A stretch of DNA of 64,000 bases from Verrucomicrobiia bacterium (GTDB lineage Bacteria; Verrucomicrobiota; Verrucomicrobiia; Limisphaerales; JADLHS01). Shown here piece after piece: positions 54,497-63,887 of the stretch. The position numbers and the translations under genes were made by a program. The notes below the pieces were generated by a model. The model was not told the DNA's origin. It did no database searches and saw nothing but the letters and a program-made list of their open reading frames with translations. Where the stretch lies: positions 30,871 to 94,870 of the forward strand of contig WYBW01000068.1 in the NCBI GenBank assembly GCA_011525685.1. Direction: 5' to 3'. The stretch's first letter is position 1; every line of letters begins with the position of its first letter.

Positions 54497-55699
54497 TCAC
54501 CTGGCCAGTTCAAACGCGAAGCCCTTCAAGTATTCCGTCTCGGGAATCATCGGGATGACGGGATGATCGGGCGATTGCGTGTAAGCCGCCACCCGTCGCA
54601 GGACCTTTCGGGTGTCGAAGGCGGCCGAGAGCACGGTGTCCTGGAAGAGACCCGCGTTGACGTGGTGCGAGCAGCAGAACGTGGCCAGTGTGCCGCCGGG
54701 TTTCAGCAACTTGAGGGCGCGGACGTGCAGTTCCTTGTAACCACGCAGCGCATCCGGCACCGCGGCGCGGTTGCGGGTGAACGATGGCGGGTCGAGCACG
54801 ATGAGGTCGAACTTGGGCAGCAACTTTTCGTGCGGACCGGTTTTGGTCTGGGCCTTGAACCAGTCAAAAACATTCACCGCTTCGGCGGAGCATTTGTCCT
54901 TCAGCCCGTTGGCCTCGGCATTGCGCAAGGAAGCCTGCACCGCCGACTCACTCTGATCGAGGAGATGCACCTGTGCCGCGCCGGCCCGCGCCGCGTGGAG
55001 TCCGAAGCCACCCAGAAAGCTGAAACAGTCCAGCACTTGCGCGCCTTGGGCAAACCGTGAGACGGCCTGGTAATTGACCTGTTGATCCAGATACAAGCCG
55101 GTCTTGTGCCCGGCGGCGAGGTCGGCCTCGAAGCGCAGACCGTTCAGATTCACGGAAACCGGACTTGCCAACTCACCCGCGAGCAGCCCGTTGGATTCTT
55201 CCAGGCCTTCAAACTTCCGTGAAGCGACGTCGCTGCGTTCCAAGATGGCCCGGGGCGAGAGGAGTTTCTGCAACACCGCTATAATCGTGGCTTTGCGCTT
55301 GTCCATGCCGAGGGCGGAAATCTGCACCACCAGCACGTCCTCGTACTTGTCCACGATCAACCCGCTGAGGGAATCACTCTCGGCGTTGACGATGCGGAAC
55401 GAGGTCGCGCCGGGCAGATGCTTCTGGCGCACGGCCAGGGCGGCACGAATGCGTTGCTCGAAGAATCGCTGGTCAATGTCCGCCCGCTCGGGCGAGAGGA
55501 CGCGGACGTTGATCTTGGATTTGGAGTTGAAGAAGCCGACGCCAAGGAAGCGCTGGCGGTGATCCTTGACCTGCACGATCTCCCCGTCCGCGGGCGTGTG
55601 CGTCAGCCGGAGAATCGAGGAATGATAGACCCAGGGGTGGCCGGCGACGATGCGGTCGGCTTCGCCCGGCTTCAGTAAAACAGTCGGCAACGTTTCCAT
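54497..55699 (-). CDS. rlmI: RlmI-like 23S rRNA m5C methyltransferase family
   Basis: 400 aa, as in E. coli RlmI (396). N-terminal PUA domain (about 1-75; LLKPGEADRIVAGHPWVYHSSI), then class I SAM domain with GLYLDQQVNYQ, VLDCFSFLGGFGLHAARAGA (about 222-241) and LDPPSFTRN, and catalytic-type CCSHHV. Orthology to RlmI rather than a sister is probable but not certain. The ATG at 55699 fits homology. The frame extends to 55975 across the divergent gene start. Confidence 0.88.
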   Translation of the reverse strand: METLPTVLLKPGEADRIVAGHPWVYHSSILRLTHTPADGEIVQVKDHRQRFLGVGFFNSKSKINVRVLSPERADIDQRFFEQRIRAALAVRQKHLPGATSFRIVNAESDSLSGLIVDKYEDVLVVQISALGMDKRKATIIAVLQKLLSPRAILERSDVASRKFEGLEESNGLLAGELASPVSVNLNGLRFEADLAAGHKTGLYLDQQVNYQAVSRFAQGAQVLDCFSFLGGFGLHAARAGAAQVHLLDQSESAVQASLRNAEANGLKDKCSAEAVNVFDWFKAQTKTGPHEKLLPKFDLIVLDPPSFTRNRAAVPDALRGYKELHVRALKLLKPGGTLATFCCSHHVNAGLFQDTVLSAAFDTRKVLRRVAAYTQSPDHPVIPMIPETEYLKGFAFELAR

Positions 55700-55928
55700 G
55701 GTTTGTAAACAGTCTGGTTCGGAAGGACGGCATCCGGTCCGGCTGGCTGGAGTACGAGTCTTGGCTTGTTCCGAAATCACCCCGAAGCGTGAACTCCGAC
55801 CCGCTGGTGTCGCCTTCACACTCGCAGGAAACCAAACCCGGGCCGCGGAGGAAAGCAAATGTTTCCCGGCGTGACAACCCCCGCGCGCGCCGGTAAAACT
55901 TGGCCTCGCGTTCAGACCAACGCCCAAG

Positions 55929-57605
55929 ATGAAACCGCTCATTCCTGTGACCATCCTGTCGCTCACCATGCTCACGACTCACGCCCAGCAAACCGCGCTC
56001 GCTGCTGATCTGCTCATTTTCAACGCTGCCGTCCGGACGATGGACGACGCGCGGCCGCGGGCCGAAGCCGTGGCAGTCTTGGGCAACCGCATTCTTGCGG
56101 TGGGTTCGACGGCGGAACTGCGCGCGCTGACCGGCGCGAAAACGCGGGTGATTGACGCGGGCGGAAAGTCCGTGCTGCCGGGTTTCAACGATGCCCATGT
56201 CCACTGGCTGACCGGCGGGTTCTCGATTACCAACGTGGACTTGCGCGATGCCAGGTCCCCCGAGGAGTTCTCCCGGCGCATTGGTGACTTTGCGAAGACT
56301 CTGCCCAAGGGCCGGTGGATTCTGGAAGGAAGCTGGGATCATGAAAACTGGCCGGGCGCGCCGCTGCCCACACGGCAGATGATTGACGCGCTGACGCCGG
56401 AGCATCCGGTGTTCGTGAGCCGGCTCGATGGCCACATGGCGCTGGCCAACAGCCTGGCCCTGAAACTGGCGGGGGTGACTCGTGAAACCAAGGACGTGCC
56501 CGGCGGACTCATCGTGCGTGACGCCCGCGGCGAACCCACCGGGCTCTTGAAGGACGCGGCCATGAGCCTGGTCGAAAAAGCCGTGCCGCCGCCGTCGTGG
56601 GAGGAAAAACTCGGCGCGGCGCGCGCCGCCACCGAGCATGCGGCTTCGCTTGGCGTCACGAGCGTGCAGGACATGTCCACCGGCGACGACGTGGGCATCT
56701 ATCAGTATCTGCTCGAACGCGGCGAATTGAAGACGCGCATTTACGGCATGAGATCCATTGTGTCGTGGGAAGCGCTGGGCCGGACCGGGGTGCGCGCGGC
56801 GTTCGGCAGCGACTGGTTGCGCATCGGCGGGCTCAAAGGGTTTGCCGACGGGAGTTTGGGTTCCTCCACGGCGTTGTTCTTCGAACCATACAGTGACACG
56901 CCGAACACCCGCGGGTTGCTGTTCGATCAGATGCTGCCGGAAGGCATCATGCTCAAGCGCGTGGAGGCCTCCGATAAGGCGGGTTTGCAGGTGATGATTC
57001 ACGCCATCGGCGACGAGGCGAACAAAATCATCCTGGACCTGTTCCAGCAGATTGCCGAGAGAAACGGCGCGCGTGACCGGCGGTTTCGCATCGAACATGC
57101 CCAGCACATTCGCCCCGGAGAAATCCCCCGCTTCGGCAGACAAAAGGTGATCGCCTCGATGCAGCCCTATCATTGCGCTGACGACGGCCGCTGGTGCGAC
57201 AAACGCATTGGACCCGAACGCTCGAAGGGCACGTATGCGTTTCGCACGTTGCTGGATACGGGCGCGGTGCTGGCGTTTGGTTCGGACTGGACGGTCGCGC
57301 CGCTGAATCCGATGGAAGGCTTGAAGGCGGCGGTGACGCGCCAGACACTCGATGGAAAGAATCCAAACGGCTGGGTGCCGGAGCAGAAAATTTCGCTCGA
57401 GGAAGCCGTGCGCGCTTACACAGTCGGTTCAGCCCACGCGGAGTTCCAGGAAAAGGTGAAGGGCAGCCTCACGCCCGGCAAACTGGCGGACCTGGTCGTC
57501 CTGGACCGTGACATTTTCAAAATTGCCCCCGCGGAACTCGACAAGGCAAAGGTGGTCATGACAGTTGTGGATGGCAGGGTGGTTTATGAGGAGACGCGGC
57601 GATGA
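55929..57605 (+). CDS. Exported amidohydrolase (YtcJ/amidohydrolase_3 type)
   Basis: 558 aa. Signal peptide about 1-19 ([21 protein letters not shown]). Metal motif [11 protein letters not shown] (about 84-94), [43 protein letters not shown] and late [13 protein letters not shown] and VGSAHAEF: the order of the YtcJ family. Hydrolyses an unknown amide or ester outside the cytoplasm. The first 46 bp lie within the stretch upstream of the divergent rlmI gene. Confidence 0.92.
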   Translation: MKPLIPVTILSLTMLTTHAQQTALAADLLIFNAAVRTMDDARPRAEAVAVLGNRILAVGSTAELRALTGAKTRVIDAGGKSVLPGFNDAHVHWLTGGFSITNVDLRDARSPEEFSRRIGDFAKTLPKGRWILEGSWDHENWPGAPLPTRQMIDALTPEHPVFVSRLDGHMALANSLALKLAGVTRETKDVPGGLIVRDARGEPTGLLKDAAMSLVEKAVPPPSWEEKLGAARAATEHAASLGVTSVQDMSTGDDVGIYQYLLERGELKTRIYGMRSIVSWEALGRTGVRAAFGSDWLRIGGLKGFADGSLGSSTALFFEPYSDTPNTRGLLFDQMLPEGIMLKRVEASDKAGLQVMIHAIGDEANKIILDLFQQIAERNGARDRRFRIEHAQHIRPGEIPRFGRQKVIASMQPYHCADDGRWCDKRIGPERSKGTYAFRTLLDTGAVLAFGSDWTVAPLNPMEGLKAAVTRQTLDGKNPNGWVPEQKISLEEAVRAYTVGSAHAEFQEKVKGSLTPGKLADLVVLDRDIFKIAPAELDKAKVVMTVVDGRVVYEETRR

Positions 57606-57880
57606 TCAAACGCTCAACTCCGCTTGGCCAGGACTCGGTTAAAGTCTGTCGAAAACCCTTGATTCGGAGAAACATCCAAATCCGAAATATGGCCGAAATC
57701 CCAAATCAGAAGGGCGAGGGCACGCTCCGAACGGCGAGCCATTCTGATTTGGGATTTCGGAATGCTTTCGGCCCTCGGATTTCCGACTTCGCATTTCTGC
57801 TCAACGGCGCACGACGCCGAATCGTGCGGTCCTGCTTGACGGCCTGCGCGGGCCGACGCAGGCTCTACCTCCAATGAGTT
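57606..57880. repeat. AATCCGAA hairpin element before Gfo/Idh/MocA gene
   Basis: Inverted repeat at about 57675-57795: left AATCCGAAATATGGCCGAAATCCC, right GGGATTTCGGAATGC and TCGGATTTCCGA. Third family member. Rest of the 275-bp spacer (57796-57880) shows only a short GC-rich pairing. Confidence 0.75.
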
Positions 57881-59221
57881 ATGAATGATTCAACCACCTC
57901 CACTCCCGTCTCCCGTCGTGTGTTTCTGAAAACCACCGCTGCCGTTACCACCTTGAGCGCGTTAGGCGACGGCGTCCCGCGCGTCTTCGCCGCCGGCTCG
58001 GACAAATTGCGCGTGGGCTTGATCGGCTGTGGCGTGCGCGGCATCGGTGCCGCGATGAATTGCGTCCTCTCGACTCCCGGCGTGGAAATCGTCGCGCTGG
58101 GCGACGTCTTCGCCGACCGCGTCGAGGCGGCGTTGAAGCGGCTCAAGGACAACAACGCCGGCAAGGAATGGAGTTGCTCGCGCGAATGGAAGCACGCCGA
58201 CCAGGTCAAGGCGACGCCGGAGACCTGCTTCACGGGCTTCGACGCCTATCGCAAAGTGCTCGCCGCGGGCGTGGACATGGTGATCCTGGCCGGCCCGCCG
58301 CATTTCCGCCCGCAACACCTCAAGGCGGCCATCGAAGCCGGCAAGCACGTGTTCATGGAAAAGCCCGTCGCCGTGGACCCCGCCGGCATCCGCACAATCC
58401 TGGCCGCGTCCGATCTCGCCAAACAGAAGCGACTGGGCATCGTCGCCGGGACACAACGCCGGCATGAGGCGCGGTACGTCGAGACGATGAACCGCATCCG
58501 CGATGGCGCCATTGGCGAGGTGCTGGCGGGCGAGGCCTACTGGAACGGCGGTTGCGTTCGGCACTACGGCTTCTACCACGAACCTAAGCCCGAGTGGACG
58601 GGCATGGAAACGATGATGCGCAACTGGTATTTCTACTCGTGGCTATCCGGCGACCACATCGTCGAGCAGCACGTTCACAATTTGGACGTCATCAACTGGG
58701 CATTGGGTGGGCCGCCCGTGGAGGCGCTGGGCGTGGGCGGCCGCCAATGGCGCACCGAACCGCAGTTCGGCAACATCTACGACCACTTCGGAGTGCGCTA
58801 TCGTTACGCCAACGGCGCCATCGTGGTAAGCACCTGCCGGCAGATTGACGGCACGAAGCCGCTGGTGTCCGAAGGGTTGGTTGGTACGAAAGGCAAGGCC
58901 GCCGCGGGCCGCATCGAGGGAAGCAATCCGTTCAATTTCGAAGGGGCAAACCCAAATCCCTACGAGCAAGAGCACGCGGACTTGATTCAAAGCGTCCGCG
59001 AGGGCAAACCGCTGAACGAAGGCCGCGCGGTGGCCGAGGCCACGCTCACGGCGATCATAGGCCGCATGAGCGCCTACTCCGGCCAGCCGGTGCGCTACGA
59101 GTGGGCGCTGAACGACTCCGAACTCGATTTGACCCCGGACGAAATCAAGCAGCGCGGCTACGCCCTCGGCCCGGCGCCCAAAGTGCCACCGCCCTCGCCG
59201 GGCAACGGGGATTTGATCTGA
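57881..59221 (+). CDS. Tat-exported Gfo/Idh/MocA-family oxidoreductase (2)
   Basis: 446 aa. Twin-arginine signal SRRVFLKTTAAVTTLSAL (about 11-28). NAD motif VGLIGCGVRGIGAAMNC (about 45-61), MEKPVAVDPAGI, and the C-terminal domain with WYFYSWLSGDHIVEQHVHNLDVINWALG. Probably periplasmic oxidation or reduction of a sugar derivative. Same family as 41269-42594 but divergent in sequence. Starts just after a repeat element. Confidence 0.92.
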   Translation: MNDSTTSTPVSRRVFLKTTAAVTTLSALGDGVPRVFAAGSDKLRVGLIGCGVRGIGAAMNCVLSTPGVEIVALGDVFADRVEAALKRLKDNNAGKEWSCSREWKHADQVKATPETCFTGFDAYRKVLAAGVDMVILAGPPHFRPQHLKAAIEAGKHVFMEKPVAVDPAGIRTILAASDLAKQKRLGIVAGTQRRHEARYVETMNRIRDGAIGEVLAGEAYWNGGCVRHYGFYHEPKPEWTGMETMMRNWYFYSWLSGDHIVEQHVHNLDVINWALGGPPVEALGVGGRQWRTEPQFGNIYDHFGVRYRYANGAIVVSTCRQIDGTKPLVSEGLVGTKGKAAAGRIEGSNPFNFEGANPNPYEQEHADLIQSVREGKPLNEGRAVAEATLTAIIGRMSAYSGQPVRYEWALNDSELDLTPDEIKQRGYALGPAPKVPPPSPGNGDLI

Positions 59222-59279
59222 CGAGTTCGCAGAAGTTCAAGGTCACCAGTTTCAGCCGGAATGATACGTCATGATATGG

Positions 59280-59426
59280 GTAGCACACGCCGGAGGCGTG
59301 TGCTTTGCGGCGTAACGCCGGTTATCCCACCGGCACGCTTGTCCCGAGGAGTAATACCAGTGCCAGCCGCTGCGGGCTCTCGCTGAGGTATTCCACGGGT
59401 GAGCCGACTGGAAAGTCGGCGTTACG
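59280..59426. repeat. Palindromic repeats after the oxidoreductase gene
   Basis: Hairpin GCACACGCC/GGCGTGTGC at 59282-59302; then GGCGTAACGCCGG (59309-59321) and CCGACTGGAAAGTCGGCGTTACG (59404-59426), a diverged relative of the GTAGCGC family (3954-4063, interior of the MITE-like elements). The stretch 59222-59463 otherwise shows nothing. Confidence 0.6.
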
Positions 59427-59463
59427 ATTGGGCGATTCACGGAAAGGCATCCAAAAATCCCCA

Positions 59464-59491
59464 TTGACCCTTTTTGTCCCTCGGCTATTGT
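59464..59491 (+). promoter_or_regulatory. Candidate sigma-70 promoter
   Basis: TTGACC (59464-59469), 16-bp spacer, TATTGT (59486-59491). It precedes a small ORF and a strong terminator, defining a short transcription unit. Confidence 0.5.
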
Positions 59492-59510
59492 TCGGGCGCA
59501 CTTTGAACCG

Positions 59511-59633
59511 ATGAACTCTCAAACCGTCAACTCAAACGTCGCGCCGAACGAATCGGCGATGCCGCTGCACTTTGAGTGGCTGCGCGATGTCGCCATCAAG
59601 CGCGTTCCTGGCGGTGGGAGGTCGAAGCCTTAA
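59511..59633 (+). CDS. Possible 40-aa peptide or part of a small RNA
   Basis: ATG at 59511 opens a 40-codon frame (MNSQTVNSNVAPNESAM ... GGGRSKP) ending at TAA 59631-59633. It lies between a candidate promoter (59464-59491) and a strong terminator (59653-59682). The peptide is polar with a basic C-terminus, no signal or membrane helix, and I do not recognise it. The transcript of about 190 nt could equally be a non-coding RNA or leader. A clear Shine-Dalgarno is lacking. Confidence 0.35.
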   Translation: MNSQTVNSNVAPNESAMPLHFEWLRDVAIKRVPGGGRSKP

Positions 59634-59652
59634 CAAATCTTTCGAACGCTCT

Positions 59653-59682
59653 TAACCCATCGCCGGCGTCCGGCGGTGGGTT
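59653..59682 (+). terminator. Strong rho-independent terminator
   Basis: Stem ACCCATCGCCGG / CCGGCGGTGGGT (12 pairs, one G-T), loop CGT, followed by TTTTTG. No large gene immediately upstream; it ends the short unit beginning near 59498. Confidence 0.85.
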
Positions 59683-59723
59683 TTTGTTTGCCCGGATGCT
59701 GTTGCTGCGATGGGCAACTCGGT

Positions 59724-59927
59724 ATGAAGACCAAAACGAATCTGCCGCCGCCGGTCTGTGGAATTCCGCGTGCCCGGCGGGAGTGGTGTTTCTGGAAAGC
59801 TTCAAGCTCGGAGACACTTAACCATCGCGTGGCAACCAGAGCTTGCGTGAAAATTGAACCGCTGCGTTTCGTTTTCGTCGTCGCGCTCGGCCTCGTCTCC
59901 GTGGTCCTGGGGGGCGCGGGAGCGTAA
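59724..59927 (+). CDS. Possible small membrane-anchored protein
   Basis: 67-aa frame starting ATG (MKTKTNLPPPVCG) with a polar, Cys-containing N-terminal part and a single hydrophobic helix at the C-terminus (about 46-66; FVFVVALGLVSVVLGG). Lies between the terminator and the MATE gene, 32 nt before the latter. No family recognised; may be spurious. Confidence 0.3.
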   Translation: MKTKTNLPPPVCGIPRARREWCFWKASSSETLNHRVATRACVKIEPLRFVFVVALGLVSVVLGGAGA

Positions 59928-59959
59928 CCGGACAAGAGTTTTGTTGAACATCAAATAAT

Positions 59960-61321
59960 ATGCGTCTGCTCATCATGCGAAACATCCGGCTGTGGTTGCG
60001 CGAGTCGCGGCCCACGCTGGCGCTGGGACTGCCCATCATGGCGGGCATGGTCGGCCAGATGCTGATGGGGCTGGCGGATACCGTCATGATCGGGCGCGTC
60101 GGTGTCGTGCCGCTGGCGGCTTCGGCCTTCGTCAACGCCGTGGCCCACCTGCCGCTCGTGTTCGGCCTCGGCCTGTTATCGGCCATCGCCGTGCTGACGT
60201 CGCAGGCGTACGGCGCCAAGCGGCCGGACGAGGCGGGTGAAATCTGGCGGCACGGCTTGATGGTGTCCGTGGCGGCGGGACTGTTCTCGGCGCTGTCGCT
60301 GGCGGCGCTGCTTCCGTTCCTCGGGTTTCTGGGTCAACCGCCAGAAGTGGTGACGGAGGCCAGACCCTACCTGGTGCTGTTCGGCGCCTCCATGTTCCCG
60401 GCACTGGTGGCGCATGGCTGCAAACAGTTCAGCGAAGCCCTGAAACATCCGTGGGCGCCGACGTTGATCCTAATCGGAGGTGTGCTGTTGAACGTGTGGC
60501 TCAACTGGATTTTGATCTACGGCAACTGGGGCGCGCCCGCACTGGGACTCGTCGGCGCGGGGTGGGCGACCCTGATCGCGCGAACGCTGATGGCGCTCGG
60601 GCTGCTCGGCTACGCTTTGCGCGCGCCGGCCTTGCGCGCGTTTCAGCCGGCGCGCTGGCGGGCGGTGGTGAGCCGCGAAAAACTTCAACGGCTGTTCACC
60701 GTCGGCTGGCCGGTGGGCGTCCAGCACTTCTTTGAAGTGAGCGCGTTTGTGCTCGCGGCCCTCATGATGGGCTGGATCAGCGCCGACGCGCTCGCCGCGC
60801 ATCAAATCGCCATGACTTGCGCGGCGATGACGTTCATGTTCGCGCTGGGCATCGGGACGGCGGTGTGCATCCGTGTGGGACACGCCTTTGGCGCGGCGCA
60901 GTTCGCGCGCATGCGGCGCATCGGCTTTGGCGGCGTGGCGCTGGCGGCGGGCCTCATGGGCGCGTTCGGCGTGCTGTTCATGGTGGCGGGCAAACCCATC
61001 GCCCAACTGTTCATCGCCTCGCCGTCGGTGGTGAACCTGACGGCACAATTGCTCATCGTGGCGGCGGTGTTTCAGGTGGCCGACGGGGTGCAGGTGGTTT
61101 CGATCTCGGCCTTGCGCGGTCTGGCCGATGTGCGCGTGCCGGCGCTGGTCGCGGTGCTGGCGTATTGGTTTGCGGCGCTGCCCATCGGCGCCGCGCTGGC
61201 ATTCTGGGCCGGTCGGGGCGCGGTGGGCATCTGGATCGGCCTGGCGTTCGGCCTGGGCGTGGCGGCCTGCTGCCTGTTGGGGCGGTTTCATTTGCACACG
61301 GCGCGGGTGCGTGCGCACTGA
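59960..61321 (+). CDS. MATE-family multidrug/cation exporter
   Basis: 453 aa with twelve predicted transmembrane helices in two bundles. First bundle opens LALGLPIMAGMVGQMLMGLADTVMIGRVG with the conserved region around LTSQAYGAKRPDEAG; second bundle has GWPVGVQHFFEVSAFVLAALMMGW. Exports drugs or metabolites against sodium or protons; NorM-like subfamily by motif. Substrate unknown. ATG at 59960; a second ATG six codons on is possible. Confidence 0.9.
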   Translation: MRLLIMRNIRLWLRESRPTLALGLPIMAGMVGQMLMGLADTVMIGRVGVVPLAASAFVNAVAHLPLVFGLGLLSAIAVLTSQAYGAKRPDEAGEIWRHGLMVSVAAGLFSALSLAALLPFLGFLGQPPEVVTEARPYLVLFGASMFPALVAHGCKQFSEALKHPWAPTLILIGGVLLNVWLNWILIYGNWGAPALGLVGAGWATLIARTLMALGLLGYALRAPALRAFQPARWRAVVSREKLQRLFTVGWPVGVQHFFEVSAFVLAALMMGWISADALAAHQIAMTCAAMTFMFALGIGTAVCIRVGHAFGAAQFARMRRIGFGGVALAAGLMGAFGVLFMVAGKPIAQLFIASPSVVNLTAQLLIVAAVFQVADGVQVVSISALRGLADVRVPALVAVLAYWFAALPIGAALAFWAGRGAVGIWIGLAFGLGVAACCLLGRFHLHTARVRAH

Positions 61322-61586
61322 AAGATCTCGGTCCCGGCGTGGGCGGATATGAGTCGAGAAGCGAATTGCGGCACCAGTGAGCTTCGTCATGATTCCTCGC
61401 TCACCCCGGCTTTCTCCGGCTGTGAGAGAGAGGGAAATTGCTCACCGACTTCAAGTGAGTCTGACATCGGCGGCGGCGCTAATGAATTTTCCCGCTCAAG
61501 CGGAAGGAAAGTTCAGAGACCGGCGCGGCGTCTGTCCGTCATTTTTCTTCGTGTTCAATCATGTCTCTTCATGGTTAACTCCGGGC

Positions 61587-62372
61587 GTGGAAGTCATCAT
61601 TCAACCGAACCGGGAAGCCGCCGCGTCGCTCGTGGCGCGCATCGTGGCGCACGACCTGCGCGCCAATCCGCATCTGGTGCTAGGGTTGGCGACCGGCGCG
61701 ACGATGGAGCGGGTGTATCGTCATCTTGTGCGGATGCACAAGGAGGAGAAATTGGATTTCTCCCTGTGCAGCACGTTCAACCTGGACGAATACGTGGGCC
61801 TGTTTCCGAGCGACCCCAACTCCTACCGGCACTACATGGATCATCACCTGTTCCATCACGTGAACGTGGACCCGCGCAACACGCACCTGCCCAACGGCCT
61901 GGCGAACGACCTCGACGCCGAGTGCCGGAATTACGAGGCGTTGATCCAGCGCTTTGGCGGCATTGACCTGCAACTGCTCGGCATCGGCAAAGCGGGACAC
62001 ATCGGTTTCAACGAACCGCTTTCCGCGTTGCGCTCGCGCACACGAGTGAAGGCGCTCACCCCCACGACCATCAAGCAGAACGCACCCATGTTTGGCGGCG
62101 AGGACCAGATGCCGCGCCGCGCCATCACGATGGGGGTGGGCACGATCATCGAAGCGCGCCGTTGCATCCTGCTGGCCACCGGCGACAGCAAAGCGGAAGT
62201 GGTCGCGCAGGCCGTGGAAGGCCCGATCACCAGCATGGTCACCGCCACGGCGCTCCAATTGCACGCTCGATGCACCGTAGTCGTGGACGAGGAAGCGGGC
62301 GCGAAGTTGAAGGAGAAGGAATACTACCGCTGGATTTTCGAGAACGAGCCGGAGTGGGAAAGCTATCGCTGA
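61587..62372 (+). CDS. nagB: Glucosamine-6-phosphate deaminase
   Basis: 261 aa. Converts glucosamine-6-P to fructose-6-P and ammonia. VLGLATGATMERVY (phosphate binding), CSTFNLDEYVGL with the catalytic Asp, and LLGIGKAGHIGFNEP with the catalytic His and Glu. The GTG at 61587 is chosen because NagB homology begins MEVIIQPNREAAA there; the frame is open to 61377 through repeat-like DNA. Fits amino-sugar use alongside exported glycan enzymes. nagA is not in the window. Confidence 0.93.
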   Translation: MEVIIQPNREAAASLVARIVAHDLRANPHLVLGLATGATMERVYRHLVRMHKEEKLDFSLCSTFNLDEYVGLFPSDPNSYRHYMDHHLFHHVNVDPRNTHLPNGLANDLDAECRNYEALIQRFGGIDLQLLGIGKAGHIGFNEPLSALRSRTRVKALTPTTIKQNAPMFGGEDQMPRRAITMGVGTIIEARRCILLATGDSKAEVVAQAVEGPITSMVTATALQLHARCTVVVDEEAGAKLKEKEYYRWIFENEPEWESYR

Positions 62373-62962
62373 GGGCTTGGCAACATTCAACGGGCAACGC
62401 GCAAGGTCACAACCCTAATCGTGGGTTCCGGCGATGCGCAGCCCCGCTCCATACTGCTGCGAAAGACGAGGAGCATGAATCCGAAGCCCAAAAAACCCGA
62501 AGGCCGAAAGAAATCCGAAATTCGATGCCCGAATGGCTTGCCTGTTGGATCGTGCCTTCACCATTCGGATTTCGGGCTTCTGGCTTCGTTCGGATTTCGG
62601 TTCTTCGGATTTCGGGCAGGGACGAAATCAGCGGTTAACGTCCGACGTTAGCGCGGTCCTGGGCGATTCGTCTTCGTTGAGTGTCGCCCATTCGGTGTGG
62701 AGTGTCCTGTTTGCCTTCCTTTCCCTGAACCGCTCGGAATTCCGCCAGGTTTTGGGCTGCGGCAGCCCTCTGCCGCTTTGGAGGTGGGCCGGCGGGCGAG
62801 AGCGGCAGAAGACTGCCGCAGTCCGAGACGCTCTCGCGTTGGACGGGAGAAGTTCCTGATCGCAATGCGGGATTTCAGCAGCGTGGAGATTCCCCGGGGG
62901 CTGTCCACATGCACCTCGATGTCATTGGGAGGGTGCGGCCCCCGGCAATCGCATTTCCCACG
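62373..62962. repeat. nagB-DUF6941 spacer with two repeat families
   Basis: 590 bp, no convincing gene. 62477-62622 is an AATCCGAA hairpin element (left AATCCGAAGCCC ... AAATCCGAAATTCG; right CATTCGGATTTCGGGC and TTCGGATTTCGGGC). 62755-62824 holds an inverted repeat TGCGGCAGCCCTCTGCCGCT / AGCGGCAGAAGACTGCCGCA. Confidence 0.75.
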
Positions 62963-63373
62963 TCACGCCATCTGTACGGGTGGAACGTGTTTGACCAGCA
63001 ACGGGATGCTGGCGGCGGATTGGTCATCGAACGAGATGTCCACGGAGTAAAGCCCCGGCTCATCGAACTTCAATTGCTGAATGTTGATGATGAAATTGCG
63101 CGTGCCGAAATGCACGTCGTCCGGCAGGGTGACTTCCACGGGGATGGGCGGAAAATCCGGCATGATGGAACGGCCGTCGGCGTCCACGAAGTTCAGCCGC
63201 AGGTTGTGCTTGCCCTCGTCGCCATTGAAGAAGGTGACGCGGAGGGCCACCGAACATTGGGGATGGACGGCGGGCAGTTCGCGAGCGTAGATGGTATCAA
63301 ACGCCCCGAGGAGGTTCAGTTTGCCGTTGTCGTCGGTCGCCGCGTCGCACAGGACAGCCACTTGAATGTTCAT
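62963..63373 (-). CDS. DUF6941 family protein
   Basis: 136 aa, soluble, beta-rich. Begins MNIQVAVLCDAATDDNGKLN with LLGAFDTIYA, the recognisable opening of DUF6941 proteins found in verrucomicrobia, planctomycetes and others. A later conserved block is FIINIQQLKFDEPGLYSVDI. Function unknown. Monocistronic on the minus strand. Confidence 0.8.
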   Translation of the reverse strand: MNIQVAVLCDAATDDNGKLNLLGAFDTIYARELPAVHPQCSVALRVTFFNGDEGKHNLRLNFVDADGRSIMPDFPPIPVEVTLPDDVHFGTRNFIINIQQLKFDEPGLYSVDISFDDQSAASIPLLVKHVPPVQMA

Positions 63374-63557
63374 GCGGGGACGAGCTTAAACCACGAATGA
63401 ACACGAATGAACACGAATTTCTTTGAATGAATCTGTTGCATGCGTGACGTTGACCAGGGCCGCTGCAAGCAATGGTCAACCAGGGGGAACGACTCGCGCT
63501 GCGAGCCGCAGAGTTGCGTTCAGGGGTGGAACCTCCCGTTGCTTCCACCCGCTCAAC
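63374..63557. other. Spacer with CACGAATGAA repeat
   Basis: 184 bp. 63389-63421 contains near-tandem CACGAATGAA units, like 50112-50139. Nothing else recognised. Confidence 0.5.
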
Positions 63558-63887
63558 CTACGGTTGCCTCAGCCGATAAAACGCCGTGGTGGCGGGCGGG
63601 GTGGCATCAGTGCAAGTGAACCGGCCGTCGGGCGGGGCGTTGGTGGTGTGCAGCGTTGTCAGGTCCTGGGTGAACCGCACATCGGCGGCGCGTTGGACGG
63701 CGCAGAGGCCGCCGGCCGCGCCCCGGCAATCGAGCGTGACCACCCCCGCATCCACGCGGATGCCCTCGATGACTATCGGCTGGGGTGTGAGATTGGCCTG
63801 GGCGATGAACGGGGACAGCTTGTTGCCGGCGAAATAGAAACTTCCCCCCACAAAGAGATGGCCAGCCTCATCGGCGCCGTAACTCAA
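63558..63887 (-). pseudogene. Truncated secreted protein, C-terminal fragment
   Basis: About 109 codons of the C-terminal end of a secreted verrucomicrobial protein: a delta-60/beta-propeller-like HLFVGGSFYFAGNKLSPFIA and the typical C-terminal beta-domain ending TTAFYRLRQP. No proper start: the in-frame codon TTG at 63887 is next to a stop a few codons upstream, and the reading frame's N-terminal part is replaced by repeat DNA at 63882 onward. I read this as a gene cut by an insertion. Confidence 0.65.
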
